A stretch of DNA of 33,316 nucleotides, taken from assembly GCA_903923175.1 (NCBI GenBank), contig CAIXWQ010001082.1:1-33316 (forward strand). The letters are read 5' to 3'. The notes under the pieces were generated by a model. It did no database searches. It was not told the DNA's origin and saw nothing but the letters and a program-made list of their open reading frames with translations. Position 1 is the stretch's first letter. Each line of letters starts with the position of its first letter. The translations under genes and the position numbers were made by a program. Source of the DNA: an uncultured delta proteobacterium. GTDB lineage: Bacteria > Myxococcota_A > Polyangia > Polyangiales > JADJMO01. Positions 15,755 to 23,053 of the stretch are shown piece after piece.

Positions 15755-17353
15755 TCAGACCGGCACGACGCCGTGCTTCTTCCAGGGGCGCAGCGGCTTC
15801 TTCTGCTGCGCGAGCTCGAGCCCCCAGGCGATCGCGCGGCGCGTGTCGCGCGGATCGATGACGTCGTCGACGTGCCCCCAGCCGGCCGACTTGTAGATGT
15901 CGATGCGGCTGCGGATCTGCTCGAGGATCCCCTGCTTCACCTCGGGCGGCGGCTCCATGTCGCCGAAGAGCTTCTTCGCCGCGATGCCGAGCATCCCTTC
16001 GGCGCCCATCACGGAGATCTCCGCCGACGGCCACGCGACCAGCAGGTCCGGCTCATAGGCGCGGCCGCACATCACGTAGTAGCCCGCGCCGTAGCCCTTG
16101 CGGACCACCACGGTGATCTTCGGTACGGTCGCCGCGCTCATCACGTGCAGCATCTTGGCGCCGTGGCGGATGATGCCGGCGTGCTCGACCTTCGAGCCGA
16201 CCATGAAGCCGGGGACGTCTTGCAGGAAGATCAGCGGGATGTTGAACGCGTCGCAGATCTGGATGAAGTGCGCGCCCTTGTCGGCGCTGTCGTTCTCGAG
16301 GATGCCGCCGAGGTACATCGGCTGATTGGCCACGATTCCCACGCTGCGCCCGCCGATGCGCGCGAGGCACGTGATCAGCGAGCGCCCGAAGCGCGGCTTG
16401 ATGTCCAAGATCTCGCCGTGATCGACGAGCAGCTTGATCAGCTTGTACATGTCCCACGGCTTGCGGTTCGACTCGGGGAGCAGGTCGAGGATCTTCTCGT
16501 CGCGGCGCTCGATCGGATCGTCGCAGGGCACGATCGGCGGCAGCTCCTCGCAGTGCGAGGGGAAGTAGCCGAGGTACTTGCGCACGAGCGCGATGCAGTC
16601 GTCGTCGTTCGGGACCTCGACGTCGCCGACCCCGGAGACCTCGGAGTGGACCTTCGAGCCGCCGAGCTCCTGCTCGCCGATGTCCTGGCCGGTGACCGCC
16701 TTCACGAGCGCGGGCCCCGCGAGCGCGAGCGAGCCGATCTGCTTCACCATCGGCACGAAGTCGGCGAGGCCGGGGATGTACGCCGTGCCCGCGGCGCCGG
16801 GGCCGACCATCGCCGCGACCTGCGGCACCACGCCCGACATCGTGACCTGCTCGCGGAACAGGAAGCCGGTGCCGGCGAACTGCGAGATCGCGTCGGCGTG
16901 CGACGAGCCCGGGTCGATGCGCGCGCCGCCGCTGTCGATGAACCACACGATCGGGTGGCGGCCGGTGAGCGCCATCGAGCGCAGGCGCGTGACCTTCTCT
17001 TCGCCCGTGTAGCCGATGCTCCCGCCCTTCACGGTGAAGTCGTACGCCGCGGCGCAGGCGATGCGGCCGTTGACCTTGCCGAAGGCCGTGACCACGCCGT
17101 CGGCCGGCGGCTTGTCCTTGCCGTCGGGGCCCGCCGCGGGGCCCATCTGCGTGCCGTGCATGCCGATCTCGAAGTAGACGCCGTCGTCGAAGAACTTCTC
17201 GAGGCGCTCGCGACAGGTGAGCTTCCCGCGCGCGTGCTGCTTCGCGATCTTGTCCTCGCCGCCGAGGCGCTTGATGGTCGCGCGGCGCTCGTCGAGCTCC
17301 CTCACGAGGCGGCGCATCATGGACTCGGTCGTCGTGTCTTTGGCGTCGGACAT
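15755..17353 (-). CDS. Acyl-CoA carboxylase carboxyltransferase (beta) subunit
   Basis: A 532-residue biotin-dependent carboxyltransferase (Carboxyl_trans family) of the propionyl-, methylcrotonyl- or geranyl-CoA carboxylase beta-subunit type. It moves carboxylate from carboxybiotin to an acyl-CoA. The N-terminal region has KQHARGKLTCRERLEKFFDDG, then the first crotonase-like half with IVWFIDSGGARIDPGS and MGPGAAGTAYIPGLADF-type loops. The second half has PLIFLQDVPGFMVGSKVEHAGIIRHGAKML and VVRKGYGAGYYVMCG, which hold the oxyanion-hole glycines. The start at 17353 (MSDAKD) is chosen because GGAG lies 6 nt upstream; an ATG at 17359 sits directly on that SD. No biotin carboxylase/BCCP subunit is in the window. 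The promoter at 17376-17405 contains an 18-bp palindrome. The acyl specificity cannot be told by eye; leucine/isoprenoid or propionate catabolism would fit. Confidence 0.9.
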   Translation of the reverse strand: MSDAKDTTTESMMRRLVRELDERRATIKRLGGEDKIAKQHARGKLTCRERLEKFFDDGVYFEIGMHGTQMGPAAGPDGKDKPPADGVVTAFGKVNGRIACAAAYDFTVKGGSIGYTGEEKVTRLRSMALTGRHPIVWFIDSGGARIDPGSSHADAISQFAGTGFLFREQVTMSGVVPQVAAMVGPGAAGTAYIPGLADFVPMVKQIGSLALAGPALVKAVTGQDIGEQELGGSKVHSEVSGVGDVEVPNDDDCIALVRKYLGYFPSHCEELPPIVPCDDPIERRDEKILDLLPESNRKPWDMYKLIKLLVDHGEILDIKPRFGRSLITCLARIGGRSVGIVANQPMYLGGILENDSADKGAHFIQICDAFNIPLIFLQDVPGFMVGSKVEHAGIIRHGAKMLHVMSAATVPKITVVVRKGYGAGYYVMCGRAYEPDLLVAWPSAEISVMGAEGMLGIAAKKLFGDMEPPPEVKQGILEQIRSRIDIYKSAGWGHVDDVIDPRDTRRAIAWGLELAQQKKPLRPWKKHGVVPV

Positions 17354-17375
17354 CGGCATCTCCGCGGGGTGAGGT

Positions 17376-17405
17376 AATATACTTCGCACACGAAACGTTT
17401 CGTGT
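17376..17405 (-). promoter_or_regulatory. Promoter with palindromic operator for the acyl-CoA carboxylase gene
   Basis: Reading the minus strand, a perfect 18-bp palindrome acacgaaacgtttcgtgt (17388-17405) is followed after 6 nt by the -10-like hexamer TATATT (17381-17376). The start codon lies at 17353. The AT-rich patch stands out in the GC-rich background. The palindrome covers the -35 and spacer, the usual place for a repressor operator. The GAAAC/GTTTC core recalls operators of TetR-family fatty-acid regulators such as PsrA, and also LacI-type sites; the regulator itself is not in the window. Confidence 0.7.
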
Positions 17406-17520
17406 CGATGCCCTCTGCGCCGCCGCCGCGTGCGGCTTTCGCGGCCGCGGATTCCTCGGTCGCAGCTCCGGTGCGCTGCCGACGGCCTCCCGGAACTCGC
17501 GGTGACGTCGCAGGTCGCTC

Positions 17521-17546
17521 CCTCGTGCGCGTGATGCGCGAGGAGG
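17521..17546 (+). promoter_or_regulatory. SD-sequestering hairpin candidate before the ExbD-like gene
   Basis: CCTCG (17521-17525) can pair with CGAGG (17539-17543), and CGC (17528-17530) with GCG (17536-17538), leaving a 2-nt bulge and 5-nt loop. The right arm overlaps the start of the AGGAGG Shine-Dalgarno (17541-17546), 6 nt before the ATG at 17553. It could modulate translation; the sequence alone cannot show this. Confidence 0.35.
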
Positions 17547-17552
17547 TGACCG

Positions 17553-18221
17553 ATGGCTGGAGTCGAGGTAGGTGGCGGCGGCGGTGGGCGGCGCTCGCTC
17601 GATCAGGAGATCAACATGATCCCCTTCATCGATCTGTTGATGGTCACGATCTCGTTTCTGCTGATCACCGCGGTCTGGACGAGCATGGGGCGCATCGACG
17701 CGCACGCGACGCTGCCCGCCAAAGAAGGAGCCGCGCCCGCGAAGCCGAAGAAGGAGCCCGCGGTGCTCCACGTCCGCGCGAACGTGCGTGAGTCCAAGTT
17801 CCTCCTGCAGTGGCAGCAAGGGACCAAGGTCGAGGACGTCGCGAGCGTCGACCTGGAAGAGGACGCGAGCGGCCGCTACGCGAAGCTCGAGGCCGCGATC
17901 GCGAAGGCGTACGTCGCGGGGCGCGACGCCGAGCACGGCCTCGTTGGCGACGAGGTCTCGTGGCGCGCGGGCGACGAGGCCGAGCATGCGCGGCGCAACA
18001 CCGTGATCCTCCACGTCGACAACGCGTGGAAGCTGCGCGACGTGGTGCGCGTGATGGACGCGATCGCGACGCCGAAGCGCCTCGCCTGCGACGCGCCCGC
18101 GCCGGAGTGCTGCGGGGTGGCGTCAGGCGTGAGCGGGGCGAAGGGCGCGTCTCCCGACGGCTGCGTGCGCGCGGCGGCGACGGTGCCCGCGTTCGACGTC
18201 GTAATGGCCTCCGCGAGCTGA
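17553..18221 (+). CDS. ExbD/TolR-like protein with long Cys-containing C-terminus
   Basis: A 222-residue protein resembling the ExbD/TolR stator subunits that, with ExbB/TolQ, use the proton gradient to energise outer-membrane transport. Residues 14-47 carry the family signature: EINMIPFIDLLMVTISFLLITAVW, one transmembrane helix with the proton-path Asp27. The periplasmic domain (~60-180) includes HVRANVRESKFLLQW and RRNTVILHVDNAWKLRDVVRVMDA, matching the usual ExbD helix-strand order. It is longer than typical ExbD (~140 residues) because of an insertion around EVSWRAGDEAEHA and a tail of about 40 residues with four cysteines (LACDAPAPECCG, PDGC). SD AGGAGG lies 6 nt before the ATG. No ExbB, TonB or Pal gene is nearby, so its partner is unknown. 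Confidence 0.8.
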   Translation: MAGVEVGGGGGGRRSLDQEINMIPFIDLLMVTISFLLITAVWTSMGRIDAHATLPAKEGAAPAKPKKEPAVLHVRANVRESKFLLQWQQGTKVEDVASVDLEEDASGRYAKLEAAIAKAYVAGRDAEHGLVGDEVSWRAGDEAEHARRNTVILHVDNAWKLRDVVRVMDAIATPKRLACDAPAPECCGVASGVSGAKGASPDGCVRAAATVPAFDVVMASAS

Positions 18222-18348
18222 GCGATCGCACCGCGAGCTCGCTCTGCAAGAGCGCGCACGTGCGCTGAGCAATGAATCACCGTTCAGCCCGCGCACCTGC
18301 TCCCACAAACGCGCTCTAGCCTTGTTTTCTCGCTCCTTGGTGGCAGTT

Positions 18349-18366
18349 CCTTTCGTACGCGAAAGG
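18349..18366 (+). promoter_or_regulatory. Dyad upstream of the multifunctional beta-oxidation gene
   Basis: Inverted arms CCTTTCG (18349-18355) and CGAAAGG (18360-18366) are separated by TACG. A -10-like TACGCT follows at 18371-18376. The arrangement resembles an operator in a promoter, but no good -35 is seen. The rest of 18222-18348 shows nothing I can support. Confidence 0.4.
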
Positions 18367-18380
18367 ACGCTACGCTATGC

Positions 18381-18435
18381 GTCCCGCCGCGCCGGTCGCC
18401 GCCTCCGCATCTCGCGGAGAGGCGGGCGGCGGGAC
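18381..18435 (+). other. Large imperfect hairpin in the 5' leader of the multifunctional enzyme gene
   Basis: The outer arm GTCCCGCCGC (18381-18390) pairs perfectly with GCGGCGGGAC (18426-18435). Inside it, CCGC (18399-18402) pairs with GCGG (18422-18425) and CTCCGC (18403-18408) with GCGGAG (18414-18419), around a 5-nt loop. That gives about 20 base pairs with one 8-nt bulge and one 2-nt bulge. It ends 26 nt before the AAGGGG SD and 40 nt before the ATG, with no T tract. It is probably a leader RNA structure and not a terminator; its function is unknown. Confidence 0.5.
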
Positions 18436-18474
18436 ACGTAGCCGCGGATCCACTGCTCGCAAGGGGTCACGACA

Positions 18475-21400
18475 ATGGCGAACGAACTTCGATTCGATGG
18501 GAAGGTCGCGATCATCACCGGCGCGGGGGCGGGGCTCGGTCGCTCGCACGCGCTGCTCTTGGCGAGCCGCGGCGCGAAGGTCGTCGTCAACGACCTCGGC
18601 GGCTCGGCCTTCGGCCAGGGGAAGAGCTCGTCGGCGGCCGACAAGGTCGTCGAGGAGATCAAGGCCGCGGGCGGCCAGGCCGTCGCCAACTACGACTCGG
18701 TCGAAGACGGCGCGAACATCGTGAAGACCGCGGTCGACACCTTCGGCCGCATCGACATCGTGGTGAACAACGCGGGCATCCTCCGCGACACCTCGTTCCA
18801 GAAGATGAGCGAGGCCGACTGGGACCTCATCTACCGCGTGCACGTGCTCGGCTCGATGCGCGTCACCAAGGCCGCGTGGGACCTCATGCGCGATCAGGGC
18901 TTTGGCCGCATCGTGTTCACCGCGTCGGCCGCCGGCATCTACGGCAACTTCGGCCAGGCGAACTACGCGATGGCGAAGCTCGGCCTCGTGGGCCTCTCGA
19001 ACACGCTGGCGCTCGAGGGGAAGAAGAAGAACGTCTTCGTGAACACGATCGCGCCGATCGCCGGCTCGCGGTTGACCGAGACGGTGCTCCCGAAGGATCT
19101 GATCGACGCGCTCAAGCCCGAGTACGTGAGCCCGCTGGTGGCGTGGCTTTGTCACGAGTCGTGCGAGGAGACCGGCGGCCTCTTCGAGGTCGGCGGCGGC
19201 TTCTACGGCAAGCTCCGCTGGGAGCGCACCGAGGGGAAGGTCTTCAAGCTCGGTCGCGACATCTCGCCCGACGCGATCAAGAGCGCGTGGAACGTCATCA
19301 CCGACTTCGCGAAGTCGTCGCACCCGACCGACATCACCGCGTCGATGGGGCCGATCCTCGGCAATCTCGGCACCAAATCGCGCGGCGGCAACGATCTCAT
19401 CGACGTCGACGAGGCCATGTCCGCCGAGCTCCCCGAGCTCACCAACTCGTACGACGAGCGCGACGCCGCGCTCTACGCGCTCTCGATCGGCGCGGCGCAC
19501 GATCCGCTCGACGGCAAGGAGCTGCAGTACGTCTACGAGCTGCACGGCGACGGCTTCCGCGTCGCGCCGACCTTCGGCGTGATCCCGGTGCTGCAGGGGA
19601 TGATGGCGATGGCGAAGGAGGGGAAGACCGTCCCCGGCCTGCGCTACGGCTTCGATCGCATCCTGCACGGCGAGCAGTACCTCGAGCTCAAGCGCCCGCT
19701 GCCGCCGCACGCGAAGCTGCGCCACAAGGCGAAGATCAAGGACATCTTCGACAAGGGGAAGAACGCCGTCGTCGTGAACGCGATCACGACGTACGACGCC
19801 GACACCGGCGAGGAGTACGCCTACAACGAGCTCACGATGTTCGTGCGCGGCGCCGGCGGCTGGGGCGGCGAGCGCGGTCCGAGCGAGCCGGCGAACGTCG
19901 CCCCCGAGCGCACGCCCGACGCGGTGATCACCGAGCGCACGAGCGACAACCAGGCGCTGCTCTATCGCCTCACCGGCGACTGGAACCCGCTCCACGCCGA
20001 TCCGTCGTTCGCGCAGGCGTTCGGCTTCCAGAAGCCGATCCTGCACGGCCTCTGCACCTTCGGCTTCGCCGCGCGTCACGTGATCAAGGCGTTCGCGGGC
20101 AACGACGCGCGCCTGTTCAAGAGCATCAAGGTCCGCTTCGCGGACAGCGTGTTCCCCGGCGAGACGATCAAGACCGAGATGTGGAAAGAAGGCGACAAGA
20201 TCGTCTTCCGCAGCTCCGTCGTCGAGCGCGACAAGGTCGTGATCAGCAACGCGGCGATCGAGCTGTACAAGGAAGTGCCGAAGCCGGCCGCGAAGGCTGC
20301 GAAGGCCGCGCCCGCTGCGGCAGCGGCGAGCGCGCCCTCCACGCCGAACAGCGCGGCGGTGTTCAGCGCGATCAGGTCGTTCGTCGATCAGAACCCGAAC
20401 CTCCCGGGGCAGGTCGGCAACGTCTACGTCTTCAAGCTCACGAACCCGAGCAGCGTGTGGGTCGTCGATCTGAAGAACGGCAAGGGGGCGGTGACCCAAG
20501 CAGCGCCGAAGGCGTCTGCGTCGGGACAGGGCGAAGGGAAGGGCGACTGCACGCTCGAGCTATCGGACGCCGACTTCATGGATCTCGTGAGCGGCAAGGC
20601 CGACGCGCAGAAGCTGTACTTCGCCGGCAAGGTGAAGATCAGCGGCAACGTGATGGCGTCGCAGAAGCTGCAGACCGTGTTCAAGGGCGTGGACCCGAAG
20701 GCGGTCGAGGCGGCGATGGCGCAGGCGGGCGGCGGTGCTTCGGCGCCGGCCGCGGCCGCTGCGGCGGCGCCTGCAGCGGCGGCGAGCGGCGAGGCCACGA
20801 GCGCGGAGATCTTCGGCGCGATGGGCGAGTTCGTCGCGAGCCACCCGGAGATCACGGCGAAGGTGCAGACGCTCTTCGCGTTCAAGCTGAAAGGGCCCGA
20901 CAGCGCTTGGGTCCTCGATCTCAAGAACGGCGGCGGCTCGGTCACCCAAGCAGCGCCGCAGGCGTCTGCGTCAGGAACGGGCGAGGCGAAGGCCGACTGC
21001 ACGCTCGAGATCGCCGACGCGGACTTCCTCGCGATGTCGGCCGGCAAGGCCGATCCGCAGAAGCTCTACTTCGGCGGCAAGCTGAAGATCTCGGGCAACG
21101 TGATGGCGTCGCAGAAGCTCGAGATCCTCTTCAAGGCGATGACGCCGGACGAGGCGAAGAAGGCGCTGGACGCGTACCGCGCGAAGGGGGGCTCCTCCAC
21201 GGCCGCGGCCGCGGCGACCTCGACCGAGGCCGCGGGCGCGCAGGCCGCCGCGATCTTCAAGGCGCTCGCCGAGCGCCTCGCGACGAACGACAAGCTCGCC
21301 CGCGAGGTCGACGGCGTCGTGCAGTTCAAGATCAAGGACCCGGCGGGCGCGTGGGTGCTCGATCTGAAGGCGGCGCCGGGGAGCGTGAAGGAGGGGACGG

Positions 21401-21558
21401 CCTCGGCCGACGCCATCATCACGCTCACCGACGAGGACCTCGCGCTGGTCGCGAAGGGCGAGGAGACGCTCCGCGATCTCTTCCAGCGCGGCAGAGCTCG
21501 CGTGGACGGCGACGTGCGCTACGCCACGCGCCTCGGCTTCCTCCACAAGCTCGTCTAG
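18475..21558 (+). CDS. MFE-2-like multifunctional beta-oxidation enzyme: SDR + hydratase 2 + three SCP2 domains
   Basis: A 1027-residue fusion resembling peroxisomal MFE-2/HSD17B4. It is expected to hydrate trans-2-enoyl-CoA to (3R)-hydroxyacyl-CoA and oxidise it to 3-ketoacyl-CoA. SDR domain (about 1-300): cofactor motif TGAGAGLG (G16, G20, G22), catalytic S151, Y164 and K168 (NYAMAK). Hydratase 2/MaoC region (about 300-600): YRLTGDWNPLHADPSFAQAFGF, with D502 and H507 spaced as the catalytic Asp/His pair, then PILHGLC. Three SCP2 lipid-carrier domains follow at about 627-752, 777-905 and 923-1027, joined by Ala-rich linkers; the first two are near copies, the third divergent. Human HSD17B4 has one SCP2 domain. 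SD AAGGGG lies about 9 nt before the ATG. A thiolase follows 121 bp later. Substrates could be branched, very long or steroid side-chain acyl-CoAs (inference). Confidence 0.93.
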   Translation: MANELRFDGKVAIITGAGAGLGRSHALLLASRGAKVVVNDLGGSAFGQGKSSSAADKVVEEIKAAGGQAVANYDSVEDGANIVKTAVDTFGRIDIVVNNAGILRDTSFQKMSEADWDLIYRVHVLGSMRVTKAAWDLMRDQGFGRIVFTASAAGIYGNFGQANYAMAKLGLVGLSNTLALEGKKKNVFVNTIAPIAGSRLTETVLPKDLIDALKPEYVSPLVAWLCHESCEETGGLFEVGGGFYGKLRWERTEGKVFKLGRDISPDAIKSAWNVITDFAKSSHPTDITASMGPILGNLGTKSRGGNDLIDVDEAMSAELPELTNSYDERDAALYALSIGAAHDPLDGKELQYVYELHGDGFRVAPTFGVIPVLQGMMAMAKEGKTVPGLRYGFDRILHGEQYLELKRPLPPHAKLRHKAKIKDIFDKGKNAVVVNAITTYDADTGEEYAYNELTMFVRGAGGWGGERGPSEPANVAPERTPDAVITERTSDNQALLYRLTGDWNPLHADPSFAQAFGFQKPILHGLCTFGFAARHVIKAFAGNDARLFKSIKVRFADSVFPGETIKTEMWKEGDKIVFRSSVVERDKVVISNAAIELYKEVPKPAAKAAKAAPAAAAASAPSTPNSAAVFSAIRSFVDQNPNLPGQVGNVYVFKLTNPSSVWVVDLKNGKGAVTQAAPKASASGQGEGKGDCTLELSDADFMDLVSGKADAQKLYFAGKVKISGNVMASQKLQTVFKGVDPKAVEAAMAQAGGGASAPAAAAAAAPAAAASGEATSAEIFGAMGEFVASHPEITAKVQTLFAFKLKGPDSAWVLDLKNGGGSVTQAAPQASASGTGEAKADCTLEIADADFLAMSAGKADPQKLYFGGKLKISGNVMASQKLEILFKAMTPDEAKKALDAYRAKGGSSTAAAAATSTEAAGAQAAAIFKALAERLATNDKLAREVDGVVQFKIKDPAGAWVLDLKAAPGSVKEGTASADAIITLTDEDLALVAKGEETLRDLFQRGRARVDGDVRYATRLGFLHKLV

Positions 21559-21572
21559 CCCGGCGAGCGACC

Positions 21573-21604
21573 GCGAGAGAGAGGGACCTCTCGCGCTCTC
21601 TCGC
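21573..21604 (+). other. Alternative hairpins between the multifunctional enzyme and thiolase genes
   Basis: The arm GCGAGAGAG (21573-21581) can pair with CTCTCTCGC (21596-21604), 9 bp. Alternatively its first seven bases pair with CTCTCGC (21588-21594). The two pairings exclude each other. No T tract follows. This may be a processing site, a weak attenuator or a chance product of the GA/CT-rich spacer. Confidence 0.3.
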
Positions 21605-21679
21605 TCCAACATCGGCGCGACCGCTGCGGTTGCGCGCTCCACAGACTCGACAAGACTTCAGTGCACGAAGAGGTGAGCC

Positions 21680-22858
21680 ATGGGTCGCAAGGTCAACGTG
21701 CTCGGCGTCGGGATGGTGAAGTTCGGCAAGCCCGGCGCCAGTGACGACTACAACGTGATGGCGTCCGGCGCGATCAAGGGCGCGATCGCGGACTCCGGCG
21801 TGAAGTTCGACGAGATCGAGCAGGCGTACGCGGGCTACGTCTACGGCGACAGCACGTGCGGGCAGCGCGCCGTGTACGAGGTCGGCCTCTCGGGCATCCC
21901 CGTCTTCAACGTGAACAACAACTGCTCGACCGGCTCGTCGGCGCTGTTCCTCGGCCGCCAGGCGATCGAGGGGGGCTTGGCCGAGTGCGTGCTCGTCGTC
22001 GGCTTCGAGAAGATGGAGAAGGGGGCGCTCGGCTCGAAGTTCACCGATCGCACCAACCCGCTCGACAAGCACGCCGAGGTGATGAGCCGCGTGCAGGGCT
22101 TCAACCAGGCGCCGCCCGCCGCGCAGATGTTCGGCGGCGCGGGGCGCGAGTACCGCTGGCGCTGGGGGACCAAGCGCGAGACCTTCGGCAAGATCAGCGA
22201 GAAGGCGCGCAAGCATGCGAGCAACAACCCGCTCGCGGTGTTCAACCAGGTCCTCTCGCTCGACGAGATCATGAAGAGCGAGGAGGTCTTCGACCCGCTC
22301 ACGCGCTACCAGTGCTGCCCGCCGACGTGCGGCGCGGCGGCCGCGATCCTCTGCTCGGACGACTTCGCCAAACGGCACGGCGTCTCGAACGCCGTGTACA
22401 TCGCGGCGCAGTCGATGACGACCGACTACGCCTCGAGCTTCGGCGACTCGATGATCAAGATGATCGGCTACGACATGGCCGCCGCCGCCGCGAAGCAGGT
22501 CTACGAGAAGTCGGGCATCGGGCCGGAGGGGGTGCAGGTCGTCGAGCTGCACGACTGCTTCACCGCCAACGAGCTGCTCACCTACGAAGCGCTCGGTCTC
22601 TGCAAGGAAGGCGAGGCCGAGAAGTTCATCGAGGCCGGCGACAACACCTACGGCGGCAAGTACGTCACCAACCCGTCGGGCGGCCTGCTCTCCAAGGGGC
22701 ACCCGCTCGGCGCGACGGGCCTCGCGCAGTGCGCGGAGCTCGTGTGGCAGCTTCGCGGCCAGGCCGACAAGCGCCAGGTGCCGAACGCGAAGGTCGCGCT
22801 CCAGCACAACCTCGGCCTCGGCGGCGCGTGCGTCGTGACGATGTATCGCCGCGACTGA
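21680..22858 (+). CDS. SCPx-type thiolase / lipid-transfer protein
   Basis: A 392-residue thiolase of the sterol-carrier-protein-x type, expected to cleave 3-ketoacyl-CoA with CoA as the last step of beta-oxidation. Nucleophilic Cys82 lies in [13 protein letters not shown], and H291 in [13 protein letters not shown] is characteristic of SCPx thiolases. H341 is in [15 protein letters not shown] and the C-terminus has [18 protein letters not shown]. It ends without an SCP2 domain, which animal SCPx carries in the same chain; here SCP2 modules are on the upstream gene. SD GAGGTGA lies about 6 nt before the ATG. With the preceding gene it supplies hydratase, dehydrogenase and thiolase steps; an acyl-CoA dehydrogenase or oxidase and CoA ligase are not in the window. 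Confidence 0.92.
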   Translation: MGRKVNVLGVGMVKFGKPGASDDYNVMASGAIKGAIADSGVKFDEIEQAYAGYVYGDSTCGQRAVYEVGLSGIPVFNVNNNCSTGSSALFLGRQAIEGGLAECVLVVGFEKMEKGALGSKFTDRTNPLDKHAEVMSRVQGFNQAPPAAQMFGGAGREYRWRWGTKRETFGKISEKARKHASNNPLAVFNQVLSLDEIMKSEEVFDPLTRYQCCPPTCGAAAAILCSDDFAKRHGVSNAVYIAAQSMTTDYASSFGDSMIKMIGYDMAAAAAKQVYEKSGIGPEGVQVVELHDCFTANELLTYEALGLCKEGEAEKFIEAGDNTYGGKYVTNPSGGLLSKGHPLGATGLAQCAELVWQLRGQADKRQVPNAKVALQHNLGLGGACVVTMYRRD

Positions 22859-22876
22859 TCGCGCGCGCGCGCCGAT

Positions 22877-22901
22877 GCTCGGCTCGGCTCGGCTCGGCTC
22901 G
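22877..22901. repeat. (GCTCG)5 microsatellite
   Basis: Five exact tandem copies of the pentamer GCTCG lie 18 bp after the thiolase stop codon and directly before a strong hairpin. It is non-coding in the likely gene layout and is a candidate slippage-prone tract. Confidence 0.9.
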
Positions 22902-22931
22902 GAGGCCTCGCGCGACGTCGCGCGGGGCCTC
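22902..22931 (+). terminator. Very stable 13-bp hairpin after the thiolase gene
   Basis: The arm GAGGCCTCGCGCG (22902-22914) pairs with CGCGCGGGGCCTC (22919-22931) around an ACGT loop, with a single G-U pair. The central 16 bp (22909-22924) are a perfect DNA palindrome. It lies 43 bp past the stop. There is no T tract, so it may be a Rho-assisted terminator or an mRNA 3' end stabiliser rather than a classical intrinsic terminator. Confidence 0.6.
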
Positions 22932-23053
22932 GCGCGTTCCTGGCGTTCCGCCGGCCGTGCGGGTCTGCCGGAGCGGGGGCGGCGTGGCGCCGCGGAAGCG
23001 TCCTGTCCGCCGGTCGTGCCGACGTGGCATCCTCGGGGCAGGAGCGCGACGCG

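Noticed and set aside
15773-17377. Plus-strand open frame opposite the acyl-CoA carboxylase gene
   Set aside because: The minus strand carries all carboxyltransferase motifs; the plus frame is a shadow.
18370-20499. Long minus-strand open frame opposite the multifunctional enzyme
   Set aside because: It mirrors the coding frame with the MFE-2 catalytic motifs and has no protein-like features of its own.
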